The notes under the pieces: model-generated
The model's input: the letters and a program-made list of their open reading frames with translations, nothing else
Told to the model about the DNA's origin: nothing
The model's database searches: none
In this document: positions 1-7,612 of the stretch, piece after piece
Position numbering within the stretch: the first letter of the stretch is position 1
Layout of the letters: each line of letters begins with the position of its first letter
Program-made: the position numbers and the translations under genes
NCBI RefSeq assembly: GCF_024710765.1
Contig: NZ_JANJUE010000234.1
Coordinates: 1-36,089 of the forward strand
Reading direction: 5' to 3'
Origin: Pseudoxanthomonas sp.
GTDB lineage: Bacteria > Pseudomonadota > Gammaproteobacteria > Xanthomonadales > Xanthomonadaceae
DNA length: 36,089 nt

Positions 1-422
1 AGTAGACGAGACATGCACGCAGCGATAGTGGCCGGCGTCCTGCCGCTCCTGTCAGGCTGCGCGACCTCCCCGGGCGAACAAGGCTGGAGCGGCGAACATG
101 CGCAGCCGTTCGACGATGCGCGTGAAGCGTGCGATCTCGATAGCGACGCGCGTCCCACAGGCGCGCAGCCGCTGCGAGCTGGTAGCGTGCATGGCGGGCC
201 GGGGCCGGCGTGGCCGTTGAGGGTCCTTGCTGCGCGGGGCAGGTCGGCGCATTTCAAACGTCTCCGCTCGGTTCGCAATATTGGACGCTTGCCGCGGAGA
301 TCCCGTGGTTCGTTCGTGGCCGGGGCACCGGTACGAGAAATGGATCCGGGAGCAGGCACTGGCCCGGCCGGGCCCAGCGCTGTTTAATCGGCATCCTGGC
401 ACAACCGGGAATCGAGACGTAC
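1..422. other. No confident gene; upstream flank of the ester hydrolase
   Basis: No frame here looks convincingly coding. A rightward frame from 13 begins with a short hydrophobic stretch and a lipobox-like LLSGC, but then turns into Arg/Pro/Gly-rich sequence with no recognisable domain and has no ribosome binding site. A leftward frame ends near 52 and is equally low in complexity. The stretch probably holds the promoter of the ester hydrolase at 423, but no clear -35/-10 pair is visible. Confidence 0.5.
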
Positions 423-2342
423 ATGAAGACGCATCCTTGGCGCCGCGGTCTGGCGGCGCTCGCCCTGATCTTGTCCATCCCCTGCGCCCTGGCGCAGACA
501 CCGGCGATGACGCCGGACATCACCGGCAAGGCGTTCGCCATATCGAAGGAAGGCTTCGACTACGACAAGCGCGTGGTCATGGTGCCGATGCGCGACGGGG
601 TCAAGCTCTATACGGTCATCGTCGTGCCCAAGGGGGCGAAGCATGCGCCCATGCTGCTGACCCGCACGCCGTACGACGCGGCCGGCCGCGCCCAGCGCAC
701 CGAGTCGCCGCGGATGATCGACATCCTGCCTCAGGGCGATGAAGTGTTCGTGCGCGGCGGTTACATCCGCGTGTTCCAGGACGTGCGCGGCAAGTACGGG
801 TCCCAGGGCGACTACGTGATGACCCGTCCGCTGCGCGGGCCACTGAATTCGAGCAAGGTCGATCACGCCACCGACGCCTGGGACACCATCGACTGGTTGG
901 TCAAGCACGTGCCCGAGTCCAATGGCCGGGTCGGCATGCTGGGTTCCTCCTATGAAGGCTTCACCGTGGTGATGGCGCTGACCGATCCGCATCCGGCGCT
1001 GAAGGTGGCCGCGCCGCAAAGCCCGATGATCGACGGCTGGATGGGCGACGACTGGCTCAACTACGGCGCGTTCCGGCAGGTCAATTTCGGCTACTTCACC
1101 GGCCAGCTGACCAAGCGCGGCAAGGGCGTCTCGCTTCCCGGCCAGGGCCTGGACGACTACACCACCTTCCTGCGCGCCGGCTCGGCCGGGGATTACGCGC
1201 GCGCCAACGGGCTGGAACAGATTCCATGGTGGCGCAAGATGACCGAGCATCCGGCCTACGATGCGTTCTGGCAGGAACAGGCGCTGGACAGGAAGATGGC
1301 CGACACGCCCTTGAAGGTGCCGACCCTGTGGCTGCAGGGCCTGTGGGACCAGGAAGACATGTGGGGCGCCAACCACAGCTACCAGGCGATGGAAGCGCGC
1401 GATACCGGCAACAACCTCAACTACCTGGTGATGGGACCGTGGCGGCACAGCCAGGTCAACTATGAAGCCCGCAACCTGGGCGCGCTGAAGTTCGACGGCG
1501 ACACCGCCTTGCAGTTCCGCCGCGACGTGCTCAAGCCATTCTTCGATCAGTACCTGGTCGAAGGCGCGCCGAAGGCGGATACGCCGCCGGTGCTGGTCTA
1601 CAACACCGGCGAGGACCACTGGGATCGCCTGACGCAATGGCCGCGCAGCTGCGCGCAGGGTTGCGCCGCGCCGGCCCGGCCGTTGTACCTGCGCGCGGGC
1701 GGCCAGCTTTCGTTCCAGCCGCCAACGGCCGGCGAAGGCGATTTCGAGGAATACGTCTCCGATCCCGCCAAGCCGGTGCCGTTCGCGCCGCGCCCGGTGC
1801 GCTTCGGCGATCGCGACATGTGGACGACCTGGCTGGTCAAGGATCAGCGCTTCGTCGATGGCCGGCCCGACGTGCTCACCTTCGTCACCGAGCCGCTGAC
1901 CGAGCCGCTGCGCATCGCCGGCACGCCGTGGGTGAACCTGCAGGCCTCGACCAGCGGCAGCGACAGTGACTGGGTGGTCAAGCTGATCGACGTCTATCCG
2001 GACCAGATGGCCTCGACACCGGAGATGGGCGGTTACCAGTTGGCGGTATCGCTGGCGATCTTCCGCGGACGCTACCGCGAGAGTTTCGAGCGCGCCAAGG
2101 CAATCGCGTCCGACCAGACCCTGCCCTACCGCTTCGCCTTGCCGGAAGCCAATCACGTGTTCCTGCCGGGCCACCGGGTCATGGTCCAGGTGCAGTCGAC
2201 GCTGTTCCCGCTGTACGACCGCAATCCGCAGACTTTCGTGCCGAACATCTATTTCGCCAAACCGGCGGACTACCGCAAGGCGACGCAGCGGATCTGGCAT
2301 ACCCCGGAAGCGGCGAGCGCGATCGAATTGCCGGTGTATTGA
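423..2342 (+). CDS. Alpha-amino-acid ester hydrolase (CocE/NonD family), secreted
   Basis: The 639-residue enzyme hydrolyses alpha-amino acid esters and can transfer the acyl group to amines, which is why relatives make or cleave beta-lactam side chains (EC 3.1.1.43). A signal peptide covers about residues 1-24 (ending ALAQ). The alpha/beta-hydrolase core has the nucleophile motif GSSYEG with Ser176, then Asp309 in LWDQED and His342 in PWRHSQ as the triad. Asp210, Glu311 and Asp312 match the carboxylate cluster that binds the substrate ammonium group. A C-terminal jelly-roll domain follows, as in CocE. Spacing and sequence agree closely with the Xanthomonas citri enzyme (triad 174/307/340, recalled from the literature). 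The start at 423 is chosen because it begins the signal peptide; longer in-frame starts add non-conserved sequence. The gene stands alone. The natural substrate is unknown, but periplasmic peptide or amino-acid ester turnover is likely. Confidence 0.92.
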   Translation: MKTHPWRRGLAALALILSIPCALAQTPAMTPDITGKAFAISKEGFDYDKRVVMVPMRDGVKLYTVIVVPKGAKHAPMLLTRTPYDAAGRAQRTESPRMIDILPQGDEVFVRGGYIRVFQDVRGKYGSQGDYVMTRPLRGPLNSSKVDHATDAWDTIDWLVKHVPESNGRVGMLGSSYEGFTVVMALTDPHPALKVAAPQSPMIDGWMGDDWLNYGAFRQVNFGYFTGQLTKRGKGVSLPGQGLDDYTTFLRAGSAGDYARANGLEQIPWWRKMTEHPAYDAFWQEQALDRKMADTPLKVPTLWLQGLWDQEDMWGANHSYQAMEARDTGNNLNYLVMGPWRHSQVNYEARNLGALKFDGDTALQFRRDVLKPFFDQYLVEGAPKADTPPVLVYNTGEDHWDRLTQWPRSCAQGCAAPARPLYLRAGGQLSFQPPTAGEGDFEEYVSDPAKPVPFAPRPVRFGDRDMWTTWLVKDQRFVDGRPDVLTFVTEPLTEPLRIAGTPWVNLQASTSGSDSDWVVKLIDVYPDQMASTPEMGGYQLAVSLAIFRGRYRESFERAKAIASDQTLPYRFALPEANHVFLPGHRVMVQVQSTLFPLYDRNPQTFVPNIYFAKPADYRKATQRIWHTPEAASAIELPVY

Positions 2343-2348
2343 GCAGGG

Positions 2349-2377
2349 CAAGCGCGGGGCGTGCTGCCCCGCGCTTG
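2349..2377. terminator. Hairpin terminator between ester hydrolase and cueR
   Basis: A perfect inverted repeat has 11-bp arms (CAAGCGCGGGG at 2349-2359 and its complement at 2367-2377) and a 7-nt loop. It starts 7 nt after the ester hydrolase stop. There is no clear U tract, which is common in very GC-rich genomes. It lies between convergent genes and may serve both. Confidence 0.6.
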
Positions 2378-2433
2378 TGCCGGTGCGCTCCGGCATGCGC
2401 CCGGTCATCCGGCCGGGCAATGCGGCGCGGCGC

Positions 2434-2889
2434 TCACCGGCGCTGCGTCGCGAGGTCTTCCAGGATGGGGCATTCCGGTCGATCATCGCCGTGGCAGCGC
2501 TGGGCCAGGTCCAGCAGGGTTTGCTGCATGGCCTGCATCTCCTGGATCTTCCTGCCCAGATCGTCGGCATGCTCGCGGGCGAGTTTCTTGACTTCCGAAC
2601 TGGCGCGCGTGCGGTTGTCCCACAGGCCGAGCAGCAATTCGATCTGCTTGATGGGAAAACCGAGCAGGCGCGCGCGCTTGATGAAGCGCAGGCGGTGCAC
2701 GTCGTTGTCCGGATAGACGCGATAGCCGGCGAAGGTGCGACCCACCGGCGCCAGCAGGCCGATGCTCTCGTAGTGCCGGATCATCTTGGCGCTGACCCCG
2801 CTGAGCGCGGCGGCCTCGCCGATGTTGTGCAGCCCTTGCTGGCGGGCTTCGGCCAGTTCCGGCCGGGGCGTGGATGCGGGTCTGGGCAT
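2434..2889 (-). CDS. cueR: Cu(I)-responsive MerR-family regulator CueR
   Basis: This 151-residue MerR-family activator senses Cu(I) and switches on copper export genes by untwisting a promoter with an overlong spacer. The N-terminal winged HTH spans about residues 20-88 (NIGEAAALSGVSAKMIRHYE), followed by the long dimerisation helix. The metal loop has Cys132 and Cys140 with seven residues between (CHGDDRPEC), the CueR spacing. Ser97 sits where CueR proteins, unlike +2-ion sensors, keep a serine. The N terminus is about 18 residues longer than E. coli CueR. The start at 2889 has a GGAG sequence just upstream. It lies 9 bp downstream of copA on the same strand, so it is co-transcribed with the pump it controls. 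Confidence 0.9.
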   Translation of the reverse strand: MPRPASTPRPELAEARQQGLHNIGEAAALSGVSAKMIRHYESIGLLAPVGRTFAGYRVYPDNDVHRLRFIKRARLLGFPIKQIELLLGLWDNRTRASSEVKKLAREHADDLGRKIQEMQAMQQTLLDLAQRCHGDDRPECPILEDLATQRR

Positions 2890-2898
2890 GGGAGTCTC

Positions 2899-5328
2899 CT
2901 AGGCGTTCAAGGTGGGATGCCAGCGACGCAAAAGCAAGGTATTGGCGAGCACGCTGACCGAGGACAGCGCCATGGCCGCGCCCGCCACGATCGGGTTGAG
3001 CAGGCCGAAGGCCGCCAGCGGAATGCCGACCACGTTGTAGGCGAACGCCCAGAACAGGTTCTGGTGGATCTTGCGGGTGGTCCGGCGCGACACCTCGATG
3101 GCCGCCGCCACCAGGCGCGGATCCGGACGCATCAGGGTCACCCCGGCGGCATGCATCGCCACGTCGGTGCCCGACCCCATCGCCAGGCCCACCGAGGCGG
3201 CGGCTAGCGCGGGCGCGTCGTTGATGCCATCGCCAACCATTGCGACGGTGCCCGTCCGCTGGAGTTCGGTGATCACCTCGGCCTTGCCATCCGGCAGCAC
3301 GTTCGCGCGCACCTCGTCGATGCCCAGCTTGCTGGCGACCGCCTTCGCCGCGCCGGGGTTGTCGCCGGAGATCATCACCGTGCGCAGGCCCATCGCGTGC
3401 AGTTGCGTGACGGCCTCGGCGGCGCTTTCACGCGGCTCATCGCGGAACGCCAGCAGGCCGCGCAGGCGGATCCCGTCGCCCTGCTCTTCCGCCAGCCAGG
3501 AAACCGTATGCCCGGAGCCGGCCAGGCGTTCGGCCAGCCCATCCTGCGCGGACAGATCGATCCGCAGTTCGTGCATCAGCTGGGTGCTGCCCAACCACGC
3601 CGCGCGCCCGTCCACCCGGCCGGTCAGGCCGCGTCCGGCCAATGCCTGGACTTCCTCGGCACGGGCCGCGCCGGGTCCGCCGGCCGCCGCCAGCACCGCC
3701 TTGGCCAGCGGATGTTCGCTACCGGCCTGCAACGCGGCCGCCAGCGACAGCAGATCCGCGGTCGAACCGTGCGCCGGGATCGCTTCGGTGAGCACCGGGC
3801 GTCCCTGGGTCAGGGTGCCGGTCTTGTCGAACGCGACGATCGAGACCCGGCGCGCCACTTCCAGCGCTTCGGCATCCTTGAACAGGATGCCGGCCCGCGC
3901 CGCCACGCCGGTACCGGCCATGATCGCGGTCGGCGTCGCCAGCCCCAGCGCACAGGGACAGGCGATCACCAGCACCGCCACCGCGTTGAGGATGGCCTGG
4001 TTCCAGTCGCCGGTGATCGCGCCCCATCCGACCAGCGTCAACAGGGCAACGCCGATCACCACCGGCACGAACACCGCGCTGACCCGATCCACGACGCGCT
4101 GGATCGGTGCCTTGCGCGCCTGTGCGTCCTCGACCAGGCGGATGATCCGCGCCAGCGCGCTTTCCGCGCCGACCGCCACGGTGGTCAGCGCAATGGTGCC
4201 TTCGCCGTTGACGGCACCGCCGGTCACGCGATCGCCCGGGTTCTTCGCCACCGGCAGCGATTCGCCGGTGATCAGCGATTCATCGGCGTGGGTCCGGCCT
4301 TCCAGCAGTTCGCCGTCCACCGGAATCTGCTCGCCCGGACGCACCAGCACGACATCGCCCAGCTGGACCTGTTCGATCGGCAGTTCCACTTCGCCCTGCG
4401 GTCGGCGCACGCGTGCGGTCGCCGGCCGCAGGGCCTGCAGGGCGCGGATCGCCTCGGTGGTCTGCCGCTTGGCGCGCGCCTCCAGCCACTTGCCCATCAG
4501 GATCAGGGTGATGATCACCGCCGATGCCTCGAAGTACAGCGGTTGCGCCCCGTGATGCGAACTGCCCGCCAGCAGGTGGTAGACGCTCAAGCCATAACCG
4601 GCGCTGGTGCCCAGCGCGACCAGCAGGTCCATGTTGCCGGTCCGCGCCTTCAGCGCTTTCCAGCCCGCCTTGTAGAAGCGTGCGCCCAGCCAGAATTGCA
4701 CCGGCGTCGCCAATGCGAACTGCAGCCAGCCCGGCAACATCCAGTGTTCGCCCCACAGCAGCGCGACCATCGGCAGCGCCAGCGGAAGCGAGAGCAGCAC
4801 CGCGAAACGCAGATGCCAGACTTCGCGGGAGTTGGTCTTCCGTTCGCTGCCCGGCTTGGCGGCAGCCTGCGATGTGAGGGACGCACCGTAACCCGCGGCC
4901 ACCACCGCGGCCACCAGGTCGGCATCGCTGGCCTGCCCGGTGGCGCGGACGCGCGCGCTTTCGGTTGCCAGGTTGACGGTCGCCTCCGCCACGCCCGGCA
5001 CACGGGCGAGCGCGCGTTCGATGCGCGACACGCAGGACGCGCAGGTCATGCCCTGCAACGACAGTTCGACCACGCGGGTGGCGACTTCGTAACCGGCCTG
5101 GCGCACCGCGGCGTCGAGGGTTTCCAGCGCCAACGGCCGCGCCGAGCGCACTTCGGCGGTTTCGGTGGCCAGGTTGACCGATACGTCGGCCACGCCCGGC
5201 ACCGCGCGCAGGCTGCGTTCGACGCGACCCACGCAGGACGCGCAGGTCATGCCGGCTATGCCAAAGCGGAAGCGTTCGTCGGGCGTGTTCCGGGACGTGG
5301 CCGCGGCAGGGTTCAGGGAGGCGTTCAT
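2899..5328 (-). CDS. copA: Cu(I)-exporting P1B-type ATPase CopA
   Basis: This 809-residue inner-membrane pump exports Cu(I) from the cytoplasm using ATP. Two N-terminal heavy-metal domains carry GMTCASC (Cys29/Cys32 and Cys96/Cys99). Next come membrane helices, the actuator loop with TGES (354-357), the intramembrane CPC site (457-459), the phosphorylation motif DKTGTLT starting at Asp501, the nucleotide-domain SEHPLAKA, the hinge [10 protein letters not shown], and the C-terminal [11 protein letters not shown] segment typical of Cu(I) pumps. The start at 5328 is preceded by AAGGA. An in-frame ATG at 5373 is rejected because it lies inside the CueR operator. copA heads a leftward copA-cueR transcript and faces the chaperone copZ. 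Confidence 0.95.
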   Translation of the reverse strand: MNASLNPAAATSRNTPDERFRFGIAGMTCASCVGRVERSLRAVPGVADVSVNLATETAEVRSARPLALETLDAAVRQAGYEVATRVVELSLQGMTCASCVSRIERALARVPGVAEATVNLATESARVRATGQASDADLVAAVVAAGYGASLTSQAAAKPGSERKTNSREVWHLRFAVLLSLPLALPMVALLWGEHWMLPGWLQFALATPVQFWLGARFYKAGWKALKARTGNMDLLVALGTSAGYGLSVYHLLAGSSHHGAQPLYFEASAVIITLILMGKWLEARAKRQTTEAIRALQALRPATARVRRPQGEVELPIEQVQLGDVVLVRPGEQIPVDGELLEGRTHADESLITGESLPVAKNPGDRVTGGAVNGEGTIALTTVAVGAESALARIIRLVEDAQARKAPIQRVVDRVSAVFVPVVIGVALLTLVGWGAITGDWNQAILNAVAVLVIACPCALGLATPTAIMAGTGVAARAGILFKDAEALEVARRVSIVAFDKTGTLTQGRPVLTEAIPAHGSTADLLSLAAALQAGSEHPLAKAVLAAAGGPGAARAEEVQALAGRGLTGRVDGRAAWLGSTQLMHELRIDLSAQDGLAERLAGSGHTVSWLAEEQGDGIRLRGLLAFRDEPRESAAEAVTQLHAMGLRTVMISGDNPGAAKAVASKLGIDEVRANVLPDGKAEVITELQRTGTVAMVGDGINDAPALAAASVGLAMGSGTDVAMHAAGVTLMRPDPRLVAAAIEVSRRTTRKIHQNLFWAFAYNVVGIPLAAFGLLNPIVAGAAMALSSVSVLANTLLLRRWHPTLNA

Positions 5329-5356
5329 CAGGGCAGTCCTTGGTGGGAATACCCGC

Positions 5357-5387
5357 AGGTTGGAGCTTCCCATCGTGGGAAGGTCAA
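5357..5387 (-). promoter_or_regulatory. CueR-type promoter/operator for copA-cueR
   Basis: Read leftward, TTGACC (5387-5382) is followed by a 19-bp spacer and a -10-like CAACCT (5362-5357). The spacer contains an inverted repeat, CTTCCC-N4-GGGAAG, extended on the left to ACCTTCCC. Overlong 19-bp spacers with an ACCTTCC/GGAAGGT dyad are the hallmark of CueR-activated promoters. Predicted transcription would start near 5350, leaving a short leader before the ATG at 5328. Confidence 0.75.
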
Positions 5388-5413
5388 CCGCCCCGCCGCC
5401 GCCGGGCAGGCCA

Positions 5414-5444
5414 TTGACCTTCCCATGGGGGCAAGCCTGACAGT
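5414..5444 (+). promoter_or_regulatory. Second CueR-type promoter, for copZ
   Basis: Read rightward, TTGACC (5414-5419), a 19-nt spacer starting CTTCCCATGGGGGC, and a -10-like GACAGT (5439-5444) repeat the architecture of the copA promoter. The left half-site ACCTTCC is perfect. The right half (GCAAGCC against GGAAGGT) is degenerate, so CueR may bind it more weakly than the copA site. Confidence 0.6.
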
Positions 5445-5485
5445 GGCCCCGCCGGCGATGGGCCGGTCATCTCATCCGAGCCACC

Positions 5486-5743
5486 ATGAAACTCATTGTT
5501 GAAGGCATGACCTGCGGGCACTGCGTCCGCACCATTACCTATGCACTCCAGGCGCTGGATTCCAACGCGCTGGTCTCCGTGGATCTGGCCGGCAAGACCG
5601 TCATGGTCCAGGGCCGGATAGGACTCGCCGAAGCGACCGAGGCGCTCGCCGCCCAAGGCTATAGCGTGGTCGGCAGCGATGCGTCCGACAGCGCCGAGCC
5701 CGCGGCCGCGAGCCAGTGCTGCGGCAGCTGCAAGGCGGCCTGA
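5486..5743 (+). CDS. copZ: Copper chaperone CopZ-like HMA protein with extra CCGSC tail
   Basis: The product is an 85-residue cytoplasmic metallochaperone that would carry Cu(I) to CopA. One HMA fold fills residues 1-65, with the metal loop GMTCGHC near the N terminus. An Ala/Ser-rich linker then leads to a C-terminal CCGSC cluster close to the last residues. CopZ proteins are usually about 65-70 residues without such a tail, so the three extra cysteines may give a second Cu(I) site. It is divergent from copA and has its own CueR-type promoter. No strong Shine-Dalgarno is visible. Confidence 0.85.
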   Translation: MKLIVEGMTCGHCVRTITYALQALDSNALVSVDLAGKTVMVQGRIGLAEATEALAAQGYSVVGSDASDSAEPAAASQCCGSCKAA

Positions 5744-5926
5744 GGTCCTTCCCCGCCCGGGATCTCCGACAGGATGCGGCGGTCCCGGGCCTCCCGCGCC
5801 GTGCATGCAAGGCGTCCGGCATTCGCGCGACGGGCGTCGCGCCTTCGCGGTGCTGCAACACTACTTTCATCTGTGGCCCCTAGCATCGCCGGGATTTGCC
5901 GAGCGGCGGACGAGGGAGGGGCCTGG

Positions 5927-6568
5927 GTGTCTGATCGAAGCGGGACAGGGGAACGCAGGGAAAGCGCCCCGGGTGATGTCGAGAGGACGCGCTGGTTCAT
6001 GCACCACATCCTGCCGCACGAAGCGGCGCTGCGGCACTGGCTGTCGCGCCGGAGCGCGCCGGACGTCTTCGGCATCGAGGACATCGTGCAGGAAAGCTAT
6101 GCGGTGCTCGCCGAGCGCGAGCGGGTGGACGACATCCTGAATCCCCGCGCCTACCTGTTCCAGGTGGCCCAGTCGCTGGTCGTCCGCAACATCCGCCGCG
6201 CTCGCATCGTTTCCATCCAGGCGGTCGAGGATCTTGGCACGATCGACTTCGCCGACGAGGCGGCCACCCCGGAGCAGAGCGCCATCGCCCACGACGACCT
6301 GCGCCAGCTGGCCCGGCTGATCGCGAGCATGCCGGGCCAGACCCGCGAAGCCTTCATCCTGCGGCGGATCCGCGAATTGCCCCAGCGGGAAATCGCCGCG
6401 CGGATGGGGATTTCGGAAAACACGGTCGAAAAACACATCGTCCGCGGCATCCGCTGGCTGGATCAGTGGTTCGCCAGTGGCGGAAACCCGCCCGCCAAAA
6501 CCTCTAGTCAATTGGAGCGGGAAAGAAGGCGTGCCAGTGGAAGAGCGCGAAACCAGCCAGAACATTGA
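5927..6568 (+). CDS. FecI-like ECF RNA polymerase sigma factor
   Basis: This 213-residue ECF sigma factor of the FecI type directs RNA polymerase to its TonB-receptor target promoter once released by the partner anti-sigma factor. Region 2 covers about residues 25-95 (DIVQESY at 52-58). Region 4 covers about 125-178, with the HTH EIAARMGISENTVEKHI at 155-171. The chosen start is the GTG at 5927, preceded by GGGAGGGG; upstream in-frame sequence is Arg/Ala-rich and not sigma-like. An ATG at 5999 would remove part of region 2. The gene overlaps the downstream fecR-like gene by 32 nt, so the two are translationally linked. It belongs to the surface-signalling unit that continues to 13819. Confidence 0.88.
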   Translation: MSDRSGTGERRESAPGDVERTRWFMHHILPHEAALRHWLSRRSAPDVFGIEDIVQESYAVLAERERVDDILNPRAYLFQVAQSLVVRNIRRARIVSIQAVEDLGTIDFADEAATPEQSAIAHDDLRQLARLIASMPGQTREAFILRRIRELPQREIAARMGISENTVEKHIVRGIRWLDQWFASGGNPPAKTSSQLERERRRASGRARNQPEH

Positions 6569-7523
6569 AGAAACCGCGGCGCGCTGGGTGGCGAGGATGG
6601 ACCGCGAGCCGTTGTCCGGGCCCGAAAGCCATGCGCTGAACGACTGGCTCGCCGGCGACCGGCGGCGCCTGGGCGCGTTCATGCGCGCGCAGGCACTCTG
6701 GATGCGCAGCGAATCGGCGCGCGCGCTGGGCCCGCAGTACGACCCGGCGGACTTCGCGCAACCGGCTGCCCTGCCCCATCGCGCGATCCCGCGACCACGG
6801 CGATGGATGGAATGTGGCGGTGCGTTGGCCGCCTCGCTGGTGCTGGTGGTGGCGCTGGCGGCGACCCTGCAGGCGCCCAGCGCCTACGCCACGGCCAAGG
6901 GCGAGATGCGCATGGTGCCGCTGGGCGATGGCGCCACGGTGACGCTCAATACCGACACCCGCATCCGGATCCATGACGAACGGGGGCGCAAGCGGATACA
7001 GCTGCTGCGCGGCGAGGTGTTGATCGAGGACGCCAATGCGGCCACGCCGACGCTGGTGGAGGTCGACGGGCGGCAACTGGTCGCCAATCGCGCGAGTTTC
7101 GTCGTGCGCCGGTTCGATGGCCAGCCGGCGCAGGTGCTCGTGCAGGAAGGCAAGGTGGAGGTCAGCGGCCCGGCTTCCGCTACGCACGTGTCCTTGAATG
7201 CCAATACCGGCATGGCCCTGCGGGCACGCGGCAACGATATCGGGCGACCGGCGCCCCTCGCCGCCGGGCAGATGGGACGCGAGCTGGCCTGGCGAGAAGG
7301 CAAGATCGCGCTGCAGGGCGAAACCCTGGCCGAAGCCGCCGCGATCTACGCGCGCTACAGCGACACGCCCATCGTCATCGCCGATCCGGAACTGGCGCGC
7401 ATGCAGGTCACCGGCCTGTTCGCCACCCACAACCCGATGGGCTTCAGCCAGGCGATCGCCGACGTGTTCGACGCGCAGGCGCGGCGCGAGCGTGATCGGA
7501 TCGTGGTCACGCGCGCGCATTAA
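6537..7523 (+). CDS. FecR-family anti-sigma factor / signal transducer
   Basis: This 328-residue inner-membrane protein holds the sigma factor and receives a signal from the TonB receptor's N-terminal domain. The cytoplasmic DUF4880-like segment lies at about residues 10-55 (ETAARWVARMD, LNDWLAGD). One transmembrane helix is at about 91-111. The periplasmic FecR beta domain follows (about 118-215), and a C-terminal STN/DUF4974-like domain lies at about 255-325 (GETLAEAAAIYARYSDTPI). The GTG start at 6537 has AGAAGG seven nt upstream; a GTG at 6531 is an alternative that lies too close to that sequence. It overlaps the sigma gene by 32 nt and is followed by the receptor after 89 nt. Confidence 0.88.
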   Translation: MEERETSQNIEETAARWVARMDREPLSGPESHALNDWLAGDRRRLGAFMRAQALWMRSESARALGPQYDPADFAQPAALPHRAIPRPRRWMECGGALAASLVLVVALAATLQAPSAYATAKGEMRMVPLGDGATVTLNTDTRIRIHDERGRKRIQLLRGEVLIEDANAATPTLVEVDGRQLVANRASFVVRRFDGQPAQVLVQEGKVEVSGPASATHVSLNANTGMALRARGNDIGRPAPLAAGQMGRELAWREGKIALQGETLAEAAAIYARYSDTPIVIADPELARMQVTGLFATHNPMGFSQAIADVFDAQARRERDRIVVTRAH

Positions 7524-7553
7524 ATTTTTTTGACAGATAGCGGAAAGCGTCTC
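7524..7553 (+). promoter_or_regulatory. Candidate ECF-sigma promoter for the TonB receptor
   Basis: Directly after the fecR-like stop lies a T7 run leading into TTGACA (7530-7535), then CGTCTC (7548-7553) 12 nt later. CGTC-type -10 elements are typical of ECF sigma factors. The position, between the anti-sigma gene and the receptor, fits autoregulation of the receptor by the upstream sigma factor. The element was assigned by eye and its exact boundaries are uncertain. Confidence 0.4.
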
Positions 7554-7612
7554 CGCCACGGCTCTTTGTTCTCAGTACCGCTCTTCAGCCGATTGCCGAG
7601 AACATCCTGACC

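Noticed and set aside
13-387. Possible lipoprotein with an LLSGC motif
   Set aside because: There is no ribosome site, and the sequence after the motif is low-complexity without a domain; the motif may be chance in a GC-rich frame.
384-2570. Long open frame antisense to the ester hydrolase
   Set aside because: Composition is mirror-like and no family is recognisable, while the sense strand encodes a complete enzyme.
5329-5373. Longer copA start at an ATG at 5373
   Set aside because: The ATG lies inside the CueR dyad and between the predicted -35 and -10, so it would not be transcribed; 5328 has a Shine-Dalgarno sequence.
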